Shown: positions 34,662 through 43,909, numbered from the stretch's first letter. The stretch: DNA of 64,000 bases from JALTBU01 sp964410645 (GCA_964410645.1 CAYPHV010000002.1:1-64000), one strand, 5' to 3'. Numbers and translations: made by a program. Notes: generated from the letters alone by a model not told the origin.

Positions 34662-37600
34662 GTGGAAACTCTACTTTTTTTATTTTTAGCTGTAATTTTT
34701 TTTGGTAAAGTTTATGCCTTTTATATAAAAGAAGACATTAAAAAATCTTTTTTTATTGCCAGTTTTGTGGAATTTCTGTATTTATCAATTGGTTTTTTGG
34801 GGGCAAATGCTCTAAATACAGCTATTTTGCATATTGAATATCAAATTATTTTTAGAATATTGGCGATTTTATTATTGCTTGAATTTATTAAATTTAAAGG
34901 TTCAGATAAATTAAGCGATTTAAAAGGTGTTGCTTTTAATATTTGGGGTGTGATTTTTGGGTTTGCTATTTTAGGAAGTTTAGGCGTTTCATTAATTAAT
35001 TCAAAACAGCTTATGTTAAATACACTGACTTCCAACGGTCTGTTTGAACTGGGTTATATGATGGTTTTAATAAACATTATGCAGGCTATCTATTTGATTA
35101 GTGTTTTTGAAACTATTGTATTCAAGAAATCCTCAACAGTAATTTCAAAAGTAAATAATATTATTCCGATTTCACTGTTTACTTTTTTGGGACTTCTGGT
35201 ATTTATTTATCCTAAAATATATGTTTATTTTGCGGGTTTGCATCATATAAGAATATTTACATTGGGATTTGAATATGATTGTTCAGGTATTAGAGAAATT
35301 TTTGCTTTAATTTTTTCTTTTATTATGCTGGCTGTTTTTATTTATTCATTAGATTATATTAAGACTTATAAAAAATTTTATTATACGTTTTTAATAATTT
35401 TAACTGTTGCTTTGGTTCAGATATCTATGAGTGATACTTTTGAACATTTTTATTTTTATTGGGAATTAATGACAATTACTTCGTATCTTTTAATTATGCA
35501 TTCGCGTAAGGATAAAGCAATAAGCGCAGCAAAATTATATTTTGTAATGTGTATCGGCGGTGCGTATTTGCTTCAGCTTGCTTTTTCACATTATTATGCA
35601 ATGGGAATCGAAACTTTCAGCGGTGTAAAAAGCATATCTTTAACTATCGCTATTTTAATGCTACTCGGATTTGGAGTTAAAGCAGGTATTGTTCCATTGC
35701 ATGCTTGGTTGCCGGCTGCTCACCCGGAAGCGCCAAGCAGTATTTCAGCACCTCTTTCAGGTATTTTGACGAAAGCGGGTATTTTTGGAATTATTGTTGT
35801 TGTTTATATGTTTCATTTTCAAAATCAGGTATTTTCTTATTTATTGATAGGCATAGGTCTTGTTACATTATTTTACGGTGAAACAAGAACATTGTATGAA
35901 AAAGATATAAAAAGATTGCTGGCATATTCCACTATAGGACAAATAGGGGAAATTGTAACGATTCTAGGAGTTATGAACTCACTGGCGTTAACCGCTGCGC
36001 TTTACCATATAATTAATCACGCAGTTGTAAAAGATTTATTGTTTTTAAGTGCCGGAATACTTATTTTGAGTGCAAAAAGCAGAAATCTTGATGACTTAAA
36101 AGGTATTGGCAAAGAGCTTCCATGGGTTGCTTTTCCATTGGGGGTCGGAATGTTTGCTTTAAGTGCTTTTCCGCCTTTTGGTAATTTTAATTCTAAGTTC
36201 TTGATGATTATTGCGGCAACACATGCAAATAATTATGTTGTTGCTTTTGGACTGGTTATCGGGGCAATTATCGGATTTTTAGGAATGCTCAGAGCTTTTA
36301 AGTATATCTTTCTGTACAATCCTACTAAAAAATTTGAATATGTCGGGGGATTAAAATTATATGTTGTATATTTTTTAGCATTTGTATCATTTTTATTGGG
36401 AATTTTTGGAAACAGTGTTATCAAATTTATTAATAAATTAATATATGAAAGTTTTTCATTGAACGTTCCGGATATTTCTTTTAATTTATCGATTCCTTTA
36501 AGTGTTTCCATTATGGTTATAGGCAGTATCGTTGTATTTTTTTATGGGAAAAATGCAAAAATATCAGGTTTAAGTGCTGCGGGATTTTCTTTTGTCGCTT
36601 TATTAAATACATTGGCACAAAAATTTTCATTTGGTATGTTTTTTGCCGATTTGGCTCTTTTTATGGCGATATTAAATTTTTTATATGCTGCAAAATATAT
36701 GGATCATTATCATAAACCGAATAGATTTTTTGCAAATTTTATGATAATGATAGTAGGTATTTTGGGCGTTGTTCTTTCAAATTCCATTTATTCTGCGTTT
36801 TTTTACTGGGAAATAATGGGCGGATGGGCACTGTATATTGCCCTTGTGCATGAAGAAGATGCTTATTCGATTCAAGAAGCCAGTAAATATTTTGTTTATA
36901 ATTTTGCAGGAGCTGGCATATTAATGATAGGATTTTCTATTATTATGAGATTTGGAAGTACTTTTGAAGTATTTAAAGTAATTCCGCTTAAACCGACAGA
37001 AATTTTTGCTGTTATTTTATTAACGCTTGGATTCTTGGCAAAAGCGGCACAATTTCCTATAAGAATTGATTATCAAATGCATCCAAAGCCTGCTCCTACC
37101 CCTATAAGCGGTTATATTTCATCTGTAATGTTAAAAACAGGTCCGTTTATGCTTATAAAAATGTTTTATTTAATTATATTTTCTGCTGCTGTATTCAGAT
37201 TAGCGGCAATAGAACCGATAGCTCATTTTGCTGCTGTAATAGGTGCCGTGACTATTATTATGGGAGCGTCTTTCGGTCTTCTTACAAATAGTATGAAAAG
37301 ACTTTTGATTTTTTTAACCGTAGGTGAAATAGGATATATTATTGCGGGTGTTTCTCTTTTGACAAATGATGGGCTTGCAGGAGGTATGCTTCATTTGATT
37401 AATCATATGTTTTTTAAAGATTTGTTGTTTTTAAGTGCAGGGGCTATTTTTTATAAAACAGGTATTGATTCATTGGATGGATTAGGTGGACTTGCCAAAA
37501 AAATGCCTATTACTTTCGCTACATTTTTGGTTGCTATATTTTCAACTGCCGGTGTGCCATTATTCAGTGGTTTTGTTTCAAAATGGATGATTTATCATGC

Positions 37601-38144
37601 TTTAATGGAAAAAGGATATGTATTTCTCGCTTTGATGGCACTTTTAGGAAGTATTATGATTTTATTGGTATTTGTTAAATTCCTGCATTCTGCATATTTT
37701 GGAAAAGTGGATAAAAAATTTGCTGATATTAAAGAAGTAAGTCCGTTTATGTATGTGCCGATGGTCATTTTGGCTTTATTAAATATGATAATAGGGCTTT
37801 TCCCTTCCGTAGCTATTGTTCCTATTAATAGTGTTTTAAGCGAATTTGGATTGAAAACAATTCGTCATACGCTGACTTCTGTTAGTATAGGCGTTGATAC
37901 GCTGGATATGAAATCATTGGCAATTTATCTAATCATTGCATTTGCAATAGGATATTTTTTAATTGCATATTTTTCCAAAGATAGAAAAACGCATATTTTT
38001 CTTTCAGGTGTGAGGGATTTAAGCGGAAAAGAATTACATTTAAATGCAAGAAACTTTTATGGACCGTTGGTTTCTATGATAGCTTCGACAGTGAGAATAA
38101 TCAAAAGAATATTTGGTTTAAAAGGAGGATATGTTGAGCGCTAA
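34662..38144 (+). CDS. cooM: CooM-like double antiporter-module hydrogenase subunit
   Basis: A 1160-residue membrane protein with roughly thirty hydrophobic segments, containing two complete NuoL/M/N (Mrp-antiporter-like) modules in one chain. Module 1 has the glutamate of FYWELMTITSY near residue 267, the lysine of GFGVKAGIVPLHAWLP near 340, and HIINHAVVKDLLFLSAG near 449. Module 2 repeats these as FFYWEIMGGW near 713, GFLAKAAQFP near 790, and HLINHMFFKDLLFLSAG near 910. Such modules translocate H+ or Na+. The size, the fusion and the following gene order match CooM of the Coo hydrogenase. The N-terminal ~200 residues form extra helices of unclear homology. GTG start with AAGGAG; overlaps cooK by 14 bases. 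Confidence 0.88.
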   Translation: METLLFLFLAVIFFGKVYAFYIKEDIKKSFFIASFVEFLYLSIGFLGANALNTAILHIEYQIIFRILAILLLLEFIKFKGSDKLSDLKGVAFNIWGVIFGFAILGSLGVSLINSKQLMLNTLTSNGLFELGYMMVLINIMQAIYLISVFETIVFKKSSTVISKVNNIIPISLFTFLGLLVFIYPKIYVYFAGLHHIRIFTLGFEYDCSGIREIFALIFSFIMLAVFIYSLDYIKTYKKFYYTFLIILTVALVQISMSDTFEHFYFYWELMTITSYLLIMHSRKDKAISAAKLYFVMCIGGAYLLQLAFSHYYAMGIETFSGVKSISLTIAILMLLGFGVKAGIVPLHAWLPAAHPEAPSSISAPLSGILTKAGIFGIIVVVYMFHFQNQVFSYLLIGIGLVTLFYGETRTLYEKDIKRLLAYSTIGQIGEIVTILGVMNSLALTAALYHIINHAVVKDLLFLSAGILILSAKSRNLDDLKGIGKELPWVAFPLGVGMFALSAFPPFGNFNSKFLMIIAATHANNYVVAFGLVIGAIIGFLGMLRAFKYIFLYNPTKKFEYVGGLKLYVVYFLAFVSFLLGIFGNSVIKFINKLIYESFSLNVPDISFNLSIPLSVSIMVIGSIVVFFYGKNAKISGLSAAGFSFVALLNTLAQKFSFGMFFADLALFMAILNFLYAAKYMDHYHKPNRFFANFMIMIVGILGVVLSNSIYSAFFYWEIMGGWALYIALVHEEDAYSIQEASKYFVYNFAGAGILMIGFSIIMRFGSTFEVFKVIPLKPTEIFAVILLTLGFLAKAAQFPIRIDYQMHPKPAPTPISGYISSVMLKTGPFMLIKMFYLIIFSAAVFRLAAIEPIAHFAAVIGAVTIIMGASFGLLTNSMKRLLIFLTVGEIGYIIAGVSLLTNDGLAGGMLHLINHMFFKDLLFLSAGAIFYKTGIDSLDGLGGLAKKMPITFATFLVAIFSTAGVPLFSGFVSKWMIYHALMEKGYVFLALMALLGSIMILLVFVKFLHSAYFGKVDKKFADIKEVSPFMYVPMVILALLNMIIGLFPSVAIVPINSVLSEFGLKTIRHTLTSVSIGVDTLDMKSLAIYLIIAFAIGYFLIAYFSKDRKTHIFLSGVRDLSGKELHLNARNFYGPLVSMIASTVRIIKRIFGLKGGYVER

Positions 38145-39093
38145 TTTTTTAAGTTTTTTATTATTTCCCGGAGGAATATTCGCAATTTGTTTTGGACTGA
38201 TACTGGTTTCTATTGAAAGAATAATGGTTGCCAGATTACAAGGCAGAATCGGACCTGTTTTTTATCAGAATATTATAGATGTAATAAAGCTTTTTAATAA
38301 AGAAACATTAATTCCAAATGATGCAAAGGAATTTATTTTTAAATTTGCTCCTCTTTTTGGATTTGCAGGCATGCTTGTGCTTATGTATTTTTTACCAATT
38401 CCCGGTGTTTATGAAGGAGTGAAGGGTGATTATGATTTAATAATTTTGATTTATTTTATGGCGCTTCCGGCAATTTCGTATATTATCGGGGGTGGTGCCA
38501 GTGCATCTCCCTATGCCGCTATAAGCGTTAGCAGAGAACTTAAATTAATGCTGGCATATGAAGGCGCTTTTATTATTGTTGCTTTAAGTATTTCTTTATA
38601 TGTCGGACATGGAGTGGGAGTTTTTTCTCTTAAAAAAATTATAGATTATCAATTGGCAAACGGCGCTTTTTTGTTCAACTGGAAAATGTGGCCTGCTTTT
38701 ATTGCATTTTTATTTATTCTTTTAGCCGCTTTGGAAAAACCTCCTTTTGAAATTGCCCATCATAACGACGCTGATATTATGGACGGATATTTAATAGAAT
38801 ACAGCGGAGCGCCTCTTGCGATATTTGAAATAACAAACGCTTTGAAACTTTTGGTACTAAGTATAGTGTTTCAAATATTTTTTTGGCCTACTGTTCTTGG
38901 AGGGGATATTTTTATAAATTTTTTGTGGTTTGTCGCTAAAACGTTTATTTTATTGGGATTTATAGGATTGTCACATTCTATTTTCGGTTCATACAGGCCT
39001 GATCAAGGCTTTAAAGTATTGTTAAAAGTTCCTGTAATACTGGCTTTAGTAAGCTTATCTTTAGTGATTTTGTATGTTAAAGGATTAATATGA
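38131..39093 (+). CDS. cooK: Group 4 hydrogenase membrane subunit CooK (NuoH-like)
   Basis: 320-residue polytopic protein homologous to NuoH/HycD/EchB, the subunit that joins the peripheral hydrogenase arm to the ion-pumping modules. Family motifs: RLQGRIGPVFYQN near residue 34, SRELKLMLAYEGAF near 134, EKPPFEIAHHNDADIMDG near 201, and the C-terminal SHSIFGSYRPDQGFK motif near 286. About eight membrane helices are evident. AAAGGAGG precedes the TTG/ATG region; it overlaps cooM by 14 bases and cooL by four. Confidence 0.92.
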   Translation: MLSANFLSFLLFPGGIFAICFGLILVSIERIMVARLQGRIGPVFYQNIIDVIKLFNKETLIPNDAKEFIFKFAPLFGFAGMLVLMYFLPIPGVYEGVKGDYDLIILIYFMALPAISYIIGGGASASPYAAISVSRELKLMLAYEGAFIIVALSISLYVGHGVGVFSLKKIIDYQLANGAFLFNWKMWPAFIAFLFILLAALEKPPFEIAHHNDADIMDGYLIEYSGAPLAIFEITNALKLLVLSIVFQIFFWPTVLGGDIFINFLWFVAKTFILLGFIGLSHSIFGSYRPDQGFKVLLKVPVILALVSLSLVILYVKGLI

Positions 39094-39518
39094 GCATTAT
39101 AACGAGGAGTCCTTTTTTATTCAGAATAAATACCGGAAGTTGTAACGGCTGTGATGTTGAACTTGCTACTACTGCGATGATTCCAAGATATGATGTGGAA
39201 AGATTTGGATGCAGATATACAGGAAGCCCTAAACATGCTGATATATTACTCGTTACCGGGCCTGTTACAGCAAAAAGTAAACCGTATTTAATTGAAGTGC
39301 TGGATGAACTTCCAAATCCGTTTGTTGTTGTAGCAGTGGGGACCTGTCCTATTAGCTGCGGAATTTTTAGGGATTCTTATTCGATAGTTGGTCCTCTTGA
39401 CAAGTATATAAATGTTGATGTAAATGTTCCGGGATGTCCTCCGAGACCTCAGGCAATTGTTGACGGAGTGGTAAAAGCTTTGGAAATTTGGAAACAGAAA
39501 ATAAGGAATTTAAAATGA
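39090..39518 (+). CDS. cooL: Group 4 [NiFe] hydrogenase small subunit CooL (NuoB-like)
   Basis: 142 residues carrying the proximal [4Fe-4S] cluster next to the NiFe site. The four ligands are visible: C18 and C21 in TGSCNGCDVE, one in VAVGTCPISCG near residue 87, and one in VPGCPPRPQA near 116. There is no signal peptide, as for cytoplasm-facing group 4 enzymes such as HycG and EchC. The start overlaps cooK by four bases and the stop overlaps the cooX start (ATGA). Confidence 0.94.
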   Translation: MSIITRSPFLFRINTGSCNGCDVELATTAMIPRYDVERFGCRYTGSPKHADILLVTGPVTAKSKPYLIEVLDELPNPFVVVAVGTCPISCGIFRDSYSIVGPLDKYINVDVNVPGCPPRPQAIVDGVVKALEIWKQKIRNLK

Positions 39519-40015
39519 GTTTTTTAAAAATTGCTATAAAAAATTTTTTAAAAGGACCTGTAACCGACCCTTATCCTTTTGGAAAAACATTTATTCCTGA
39601 AAAATTAAGAGGAAAATTAAAAGTTGATGCTTCAATATGTACTGCATGCGGTACATGTCAGGAAGTCTGCCCTTCATCAGCTATTAAAATTACAAAAAAT
39701 AAAAATGCTTTTATTCATACAACATGGTACAACACATGTTGTTTTTGCGGAAATTGTGAATATTTCTGCCCTACAGGAGCTATAAAGCTTACGAATGATT
39801 TTCATACAGTAAATACAAAAGAAGAAAAATATAAATTTGTAAATATAGCGGTTATTGCACAAAAAGAATGTTCTATTTGCGGGAAAAAATTTGTTCCGGC
39901 CACTGCTCCGTTAATTCAAAAATCTTTTCCACGGGTAAATAAAGAAATAGCTAAATTAATAGCAGTATGTCCAGAATGTAGAAAAAAACTTGCTTTTGAA
40001 AGGCTATACCAATGA
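39515..40015 (+). CDS. cooX: Hydrogenase polyferredoxin subunit CooX (HycF/EchF-like)
   Basis: 166 residues from the ATG at 39515, chosen because it overlaps the cooL stop as ATGA and has AAGGA upstream; an in-frame TTG at 39488 is weaker. Two [4Fe-4S] motifs follow each other: CTACGTCQEVCP near residue 47 and CCFCGNCEYFCP near 79. They relay electrons between ferredoxin and the NiFe subunits. The C-terminus adds a further CxxC pair (CSICGKK near 124 and CPECRKK near 153), a zinc-ribbon-like arrangement also found in several group 4 polyferredoxins. Confidence 0.92.
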   Translation: MSFLKIAIKNFLKGPVTDPYPFGKTFIPEKLRGKLKVDASICTACGTCQEVCPSSAIKITKNKNAFIHTTWYNTCCFCGNCEYFCPTGAIKLTNDFHTVNTKEEKYKFVNIAVIAQKECSICGKKFVPATAPLIQKSFPRVNKEIAKLIAVCPECRKKLAFERLYQ

Positions 40016-40527
40016 AAAATACATTAAAAAGAAAAATTATTGCGGGAATAAAAGAAAGATTAAACAGCGGTGATTACAATATAAAAAATGAGCTTGATCA
40101 ATATGAAAATATTCAAATATGGGTTAAACTTTTTAGTAGGGAAGATGTCTTGCATATTGCGCAGCTTGTAAAAGATTTTGGAGGCAGATGCGTTATTATA
40201 AGCGCGTATAAAAAAGAAGATCATAATGTTTTGGTATATCACTTGGATATAGATGGTATTTTATTAAATGTTGAAGCGGAACTTTTTGATAATACAGTGG
40301 ATTCAATTACACCTATTTTAAAATCTGCTGATTGGGCTGAAAGAGAATTTAAAGAAATGTTTGGTATTAAACTTATAGGTCATCCGAATCCGAAAAGATT
40401 GTTTTTGGATGAGAGTATAGCCGAAGGCGTGTTAAGAAATTATATGCCTTTGTCTCAAGCAATGAACGGGGCGGCTACGTGTACATTGTGGGAAAAAATA
40501 GAAAGTGAAAGGCATAATGATGAGTAA
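40012..40527 (+). CDS. cooU: Hydrogenase subunit CooU (NuoC-like)
   Basis: 171-residue soluble subunit matching the NuoC/EchD/HycE N-terminal family: the C-terminal region has the hallmark ADWAEREFKEMFGIKLIGHPNP (about 115-136, split here by the ERE motif) followed by LFLDESI. It links the large subunit to the rest of the peripheral arm. It begins with ATGA overlapping cooX and overlaps the cooH start region at its end, consistent with strict co-translation of the six hydrogenase subunits. Confidence 0.9.
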   Translation: MKNTLKRKIIAGIKERLNSGDYNIKNELDQYENIQIWVKLFSREDVLHIAQLVKDFGGRCVIISAYKKEDHNVLVYHLDIDGILLNVEAELFDNTVDSITPILKSADWAEREFKEMFGIKLIGHPNPKRLFLDESIAEGVLRNYMPLSQAMNGAATCTLWEKIESERHNDE

Positions 40528-41605
40528 AGTGACAAAAATTCCAATAGGACCTTTTCATATTGGGTTGGAAGAACCGGTATATTTTAAAATAGATTTAAAC
40601 GGTGAAGTGGTAAAAAATGTTGAAATAATAAACGGATTTGTTCATAGAGGGATTGAATATTTGGTAATGCAAAAAAATTTTTTTCAAAATTTAATTTTAA
40701 CAGAAAGAGTCTGCTCTTTATGTTCAAACAATCATCCATTTACTTACGTAATGGCTGTTGAAAAAATAGCCGGAATCAAACCTTCGCGTAGGGCGTTATA
40801 TTTGAGGGTTATTGCGGATGAAGTGAAAAGAATTGCTTCTCATATGTTCAATTTAAGTATGCTTGCCCATTTGGTGGGATTCCATTCTTTAATGACACAA
40901 ACAATGGAAGCCAGAGAAATTATACAAGATGTTAAAGAAACTCTTTGGGGCAATAGAATGGATATGAGTGCAAATACACTAAGCGGTGTTAAATATGATT
41001 TAAATAATGAACAAATAGATTATATTTTAAGTAAATTGAAAGAGCTTGAACTACAGGTAGATGAAGTAACAGATATATATTTTAATTCCAAAATTGTAAA
41101 AGCAAGAACCAAAGGAGTCGGGGTTTTACCGTATGAAGATGCATTGAATTTAGGCGTTACAGGTCCTACTGCCAGGGGAAGCGGAGTTATGAACGACGTA
41201 AGAGTCAAAGCACCGTATGCTGTTTATAATGAAATAAAGCCCAAAATTATTATAGAAAAAGACGGAGATGTTTATTCAAGAACCAAAGTCAGATGGAGAG
41301 AGGTCAAAGATTCAATCAGAATGATAAAAGAAGCCGTAAGAAATTTACCCGAAGGTGAACTTGTTATTCAGAAAAGGCCGCATATTCCGGCAGGCGAAGC
41401 CGTAAGCAGAACCGAAGCGCCAAGGGGTGAACTTATATATTATTTAAAAGCGAACGGTTCCCAAAAACCAGAAAGAATGAGATGGAGAGTTCCGACTTAT
41501 ATGAACTGGGAAGCTTTGAGAGTGATGATACCGGGTAATAAACTTACAGATGTTGCTGTAATTTTTAATAGTATAGACCCGTGTATTTCATGTACAGAAA
41601 GATAA
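40517..41605 (+). CDS. cooH: Group 4 [NiFe] hydrogenase large subunit CooH
   Basis: About 362 residues from the ATG at 40517 (AAAGG lies four bases before it; an upstream in-frame GTG at 40505 is also possible). The NiFe ligands are the N-terminal CxxC in ERVCSLCSNNHPF and the C-terminal CxxC in DPCISCTER, so the catalytic site is intact and this is a true hydrogenase, not a complex I subunit. The protein ends three residues after the last cysteine, with no cleavable tail, so the usual maturation protease step would not apply. In a Coo enzyme this subunit couples H2 and ferredoxin to ion transport. Confidence 0.94.
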   Translation: MMSKVTKIPIGPFHIGLEEPVYFKIDLNGEVVKNVEIINGFVHRGIEYLVMQKNFFQNLILTERVCSLCSNNHPFTYVMAVEKIAGIKPSRRALYLRVIADEVKRIASHMFNLSMLAHLVGFHSLMTQTMEAREIIQDVKETLWGNRMDMSANTLSGVKYDLNNEQIDYILSKLKELELQVDEVTDIYFNSKIVKARTKGVGVLPYEDALNLGVTGPTARGSGVMNDVRVKAPYAVYNEIKPKIIIEKDGDVYSRTKVRWREVKDSIRMIKEAVRNLPEGELVIQKRPHIPAGEAVSRTEAPRGELIYYLKANGSQKPERMRWRVPTYMNWEALRVMIPGNKLTDVAVIFNSIDPCISCTER

Positions 41606-41638
41606 AATTTTAATAAAAAAGTGTAAAAAGGAGAGTTA

Positions 41639-42160
41639 ATGGCTAATAAATTTATTTTTGCCGATCCTAAAAAATGTATAGGTTGTTTAAAATGTGAGCT
41701 TGCATGTGCTGCTAAACATATGGGTATTCCCTTTGAAAAAGCTTATGATTTGGCATTAAACGGGGAAGTTGAATTGATACACAGAAACACTGTTATTAAA
41801 ATGAACGGAATTTCCGCACCAATGCAATGTATGCAGTGTGAAGACGCTCCGTGTGTTGAAGCGTGTCCTATTGATATTATAAGATATGAAAACGGTTATG
41901 TAAAAATTTATGAAGATGACTGTATTGGTTGTAGAAGCTGTGCAATGGTCTGTCCTTTTGGGGCTATAACAATGGCAAAAAGAGAAGAAAACAATCAAAA
42001 TATAACAAATCTTGTTGCTGTAAAATGTGATTTATGCGGCGGAGTTGAAGGAAAGCAGGCTTGTGTAAATATATGCCCTACTGATGCAATAGAGCTTATT
42101 GACTATGACGAATATAAAAAAAGAAAACAAACAGAGGCTTTTAAGAATATAAATGCATGA
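41639..42160 (+). CDS. cooF: CooF-like 4x[4Fe-4S] electron-transfer protein
   Basis: 173 residues with four cysteine clusters in the HycB/CooF/HydN pattern: CIGCLKCELAC near residue 14, CMQCEDAPCVEACP near 61, CIGCRSCAMVCP near 97, and CDLCGGVEGKQACVNICP near 130. In Rhodospirillum CooF carries electrons from CO dehydrogenase to the Coo hydrogenase. No CO dehydrogenase gene is present here, so its donor or acceptor must be another enzyme; the flavoprotein two genes downstream is a candidate. The gap of 33 bases after cooH and AAAGGAG fit the same operon. Confidence 0.82.
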   Translation: MANKFIFADPKKCIGCLKCELACAAKHMGIPFEKAYDLALNGEVELIHRNTVIKMNGISAPMQCMQCEDAPCVEACPIDIIRYENGYVKIYEDDCIGCRSCAMVCPFGAITMAKREENNQNITNLVAVKCDLCGGVEGKQACVNICPTDAIELIDYDEYKKRKQTEAFKNINA

Positions 42161-42488
42161 ATTAAGCATAATTCAGTCAATGATGAAATTAGTCGAGGAA
42201 TATGCAAAAAACAAAGAAGTTAATAAGGTGGTTGTAAAAATAGGAAAGATGAGCGGAATCGAGCCGTATTTTTTAAAAGAAAGTTTTGATTTTTTTAAGG
42301 AAAACACTGTTTGTAAAAATGCTGAATTGGAAATAATAGAATGCGTAGTAAAAGTGAAATGTTTAGAATGCGGCGAAATCAGTGAAATAAAAGACTTTAA
42401 TTTTAAATGTCCCAAATGTGGGAGTATAAAAACAGAAATTGTCTCCGGTGAAGAGATGCATATAGAATATATTGAAGTAAAGGAGTAG
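42153..42488 (+). CDS. hypA: Hydrogenase nickel-insertion protein HypA
   Basis: 111-residue maturation factor that delivers Ni2+ to the [NiFe] large subunit with HypB. The N-terminal nickel site MHELSI (H2) is intact. The zinc site is formed by two CxxC pairs in KCLECGE near residue 70 and FKCPKCGS near 87. It overlaps the CooF-like gene by eight bases, tying maturation to the hydrogenase operon. hypB and the other hyp genes are not in the window. Confidence 0.95.
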   Translation: MHELSIIQSMMKLVEEYAKNKEVNKVVVKIGKMSGIEPYFLKESFDFFKENTVCKNAELEIIECVVKVKCLECGEISEIKDFNFKCPKCGSIKTEIVSGEEMHIEYIEVKE

Positions 42489-42491
42489 TGC

Positions 42492-43907
42492 ATGAAAAAA
42501 AAATATAGAGAAATTCCGAAACAAACACAGAGAAAAAGGGCTGCAGATGAGAGGGTAAAAGATTTTTATCCTGTATATATAGAATTTAGTGATGAAGAAG
42601 CAAAAGCCCAGGCATCCAGATGTATTACATGCCCGATAGATATTATGAGGGGATTAGACAGCGAGTTTCATTTTTGTAGAACAGGATGTCCTTTGAATAA
42701 TTATATTCCCCAGTGGATAAAAGCAGTTAAAAAAGGTAATATTAAAAAAGCGTTTGAATTAAGTAATAAAACGTCCCCTTTTCCTGAAATTTTGGGAAGG
42801 ATATGTCCGCAGGACCATTTATGTCAAGGAAGTTGTACTCTTGCCAAAACAGAGCACGGAAGTGTTGCAATAGGTGCAATTGAAGTATATTTGAATGAAA
42901 AAGCTTTTGAAGAAGGACTTAAACCTTATTACGGGGAAAACAAGAGAAAAAAGAAAAATGTTGCGGTTATCGGCAGCGGACCGGCCGGAATGAGCTGTGC
43001 CACGTTTCTTTTAAGAGGCGGAGTAAATGTGGAAATGTTTGAAAAGGCGGATAGACCCGGGGGACTTTTGACATACGGTATTCCTAATTTTAAGCTGCAT
43101 AAAGATGTAGTTTTTAGAAGATTTGAATGGATGAAAAAAGCCGGTCTTAAACTTCATTTGAATTTTGCTGTTGACACAGCTGAAAAAATGGAAAAAATAT
43201 TAAATAAATTTGACGCCGTTTATATAGCCGTGGGAGCTCCAAGCGGAAGAAGCGCAAGAATGAAAAATGAAAATGCGGACGGTGTTTATCATGTAATGGA
43301 TGTATTAACCAATGCTCAGAAAATAGTTTTCGGAGATTATGACACTTGTGTTCTTAAAGATAAAAAAGTTGTTGTTATAGGAGGCGGAGACAGTGCTATG
43401 GATGCTGTTAGAACCGGTGTAAGAGTTGGTGCAAAAAAAGTTATATGTGCATATAGAAGAGATGAAAAAAATATGCCCGGCAGTAAAAAAGAAGTAATTA
43501 ATGCAAAAGAGGAAGGCGTTGAATTTATGTTTTATACATCTCCAAAAGAAGTAAAAATAGATGAAAACAATAAAGTTACGGGATTAGTATGTCAAAAAAC
43601 TGAACTTGGTGAGCCTGATAACAGTGGAAGAAGAAAAGTCAAGATTATAGAAGATACTGATTTTGAAATTTCTTGTGATATAATTATATTAGCATTAGGT
43701 TTTGATAATGTAAAGTTTGACTGGTATGACAGTGCGGAAATAAAAACTGATAAATGGGGCTGTCCTGTTGTAAATAAGGATTATCAAACAAGTAATAAAA
43801 AAATCTTTGCAGGAGGTGATGCGGTTAGAGGAGCCGATTTAGCCGTTACTGCCGCAAGGGACGGAAGAGACGCCGCGGAAAAAATAATAGAATTTTTAGG
43901 AGTATAA
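42492..43907 (+). CDS. Stand-alone GltD-like NAD(P)H-dependent FAD/Fe-S oxidoreductase
   Basis: 471 residues with the glutamate-synthase small-subunit plan: an N-terminal domain with the cysteines of two [4Fe-4S] clusters (CITCPID near 37, CRTGCP near 57, ICPQDHLCQGSC near 100), an FAD-binding motif VAVIGSGPAGMSCA near 158, and an NAD(P)H-binding motif VVVIGGGDSAMDA near 297. There is no gltB nearby. Such free GltD proteins serve other partners (for example NfnB). It follows hypA by three bases and stops two bases before frdA, so it is translated with both the hydrogenase and the fumarate reductase. I infer a role moving electrons among ferredoxin, NAD(P)H and FrdABE. Confidence 0.85.
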   Translation: MKKKYREIPKQTQRKRAADERVKDFYPVYIEFSDEEAKAQASRCITCPIDIMRGLDSEFHFCRTGCPLNNYIPQWIKAVKKGNIKKAFELSNKTSPFPEILGRICPQDHLCQGSCTLAKTEHGSVAIGAIEVYLNEKAFEEGLKPYYGENKRKKKNVAVIGSGPAGMSCATFLLRGGVNVEMFEKADRPGGLLTYGIPNFKLHKDVVFRRFEWMKKAGLKLHLNFAVDTAEKMEKILNKFDAVYIAVGAPSGRSARMKNENADGVYHVMDVLTNAQKIVFGDYDTCVLKDKKVVVIGGGDSAMDAVRTGVRVGAKKVICAYRRDEKNMPGSKKEVINAKEEGVEFMFYTSPKEVKIDENNKVTGLVCQKTELGEPDNSGRRKVKIIEDTDFEISCDIIILALGFDNVKFDWYDSAEIKTDKWGCPVVNKDYQTSNKKIFAGGDAVRGADLAVTAARDGRDAAEKIIEFLGV

Positions 43908-43909
43908 AT

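Noticed and set aside
34662..41605. Respiratory complex I (Nuo) operon
   Set aside because: The large subunit keeps both NiFe CxxC pairs, a double antiporter protein replaces NuoL/M/N, NuoA/I/J/K-type genes are missing, and hypA follows; this is a group 4 hydrogenase.
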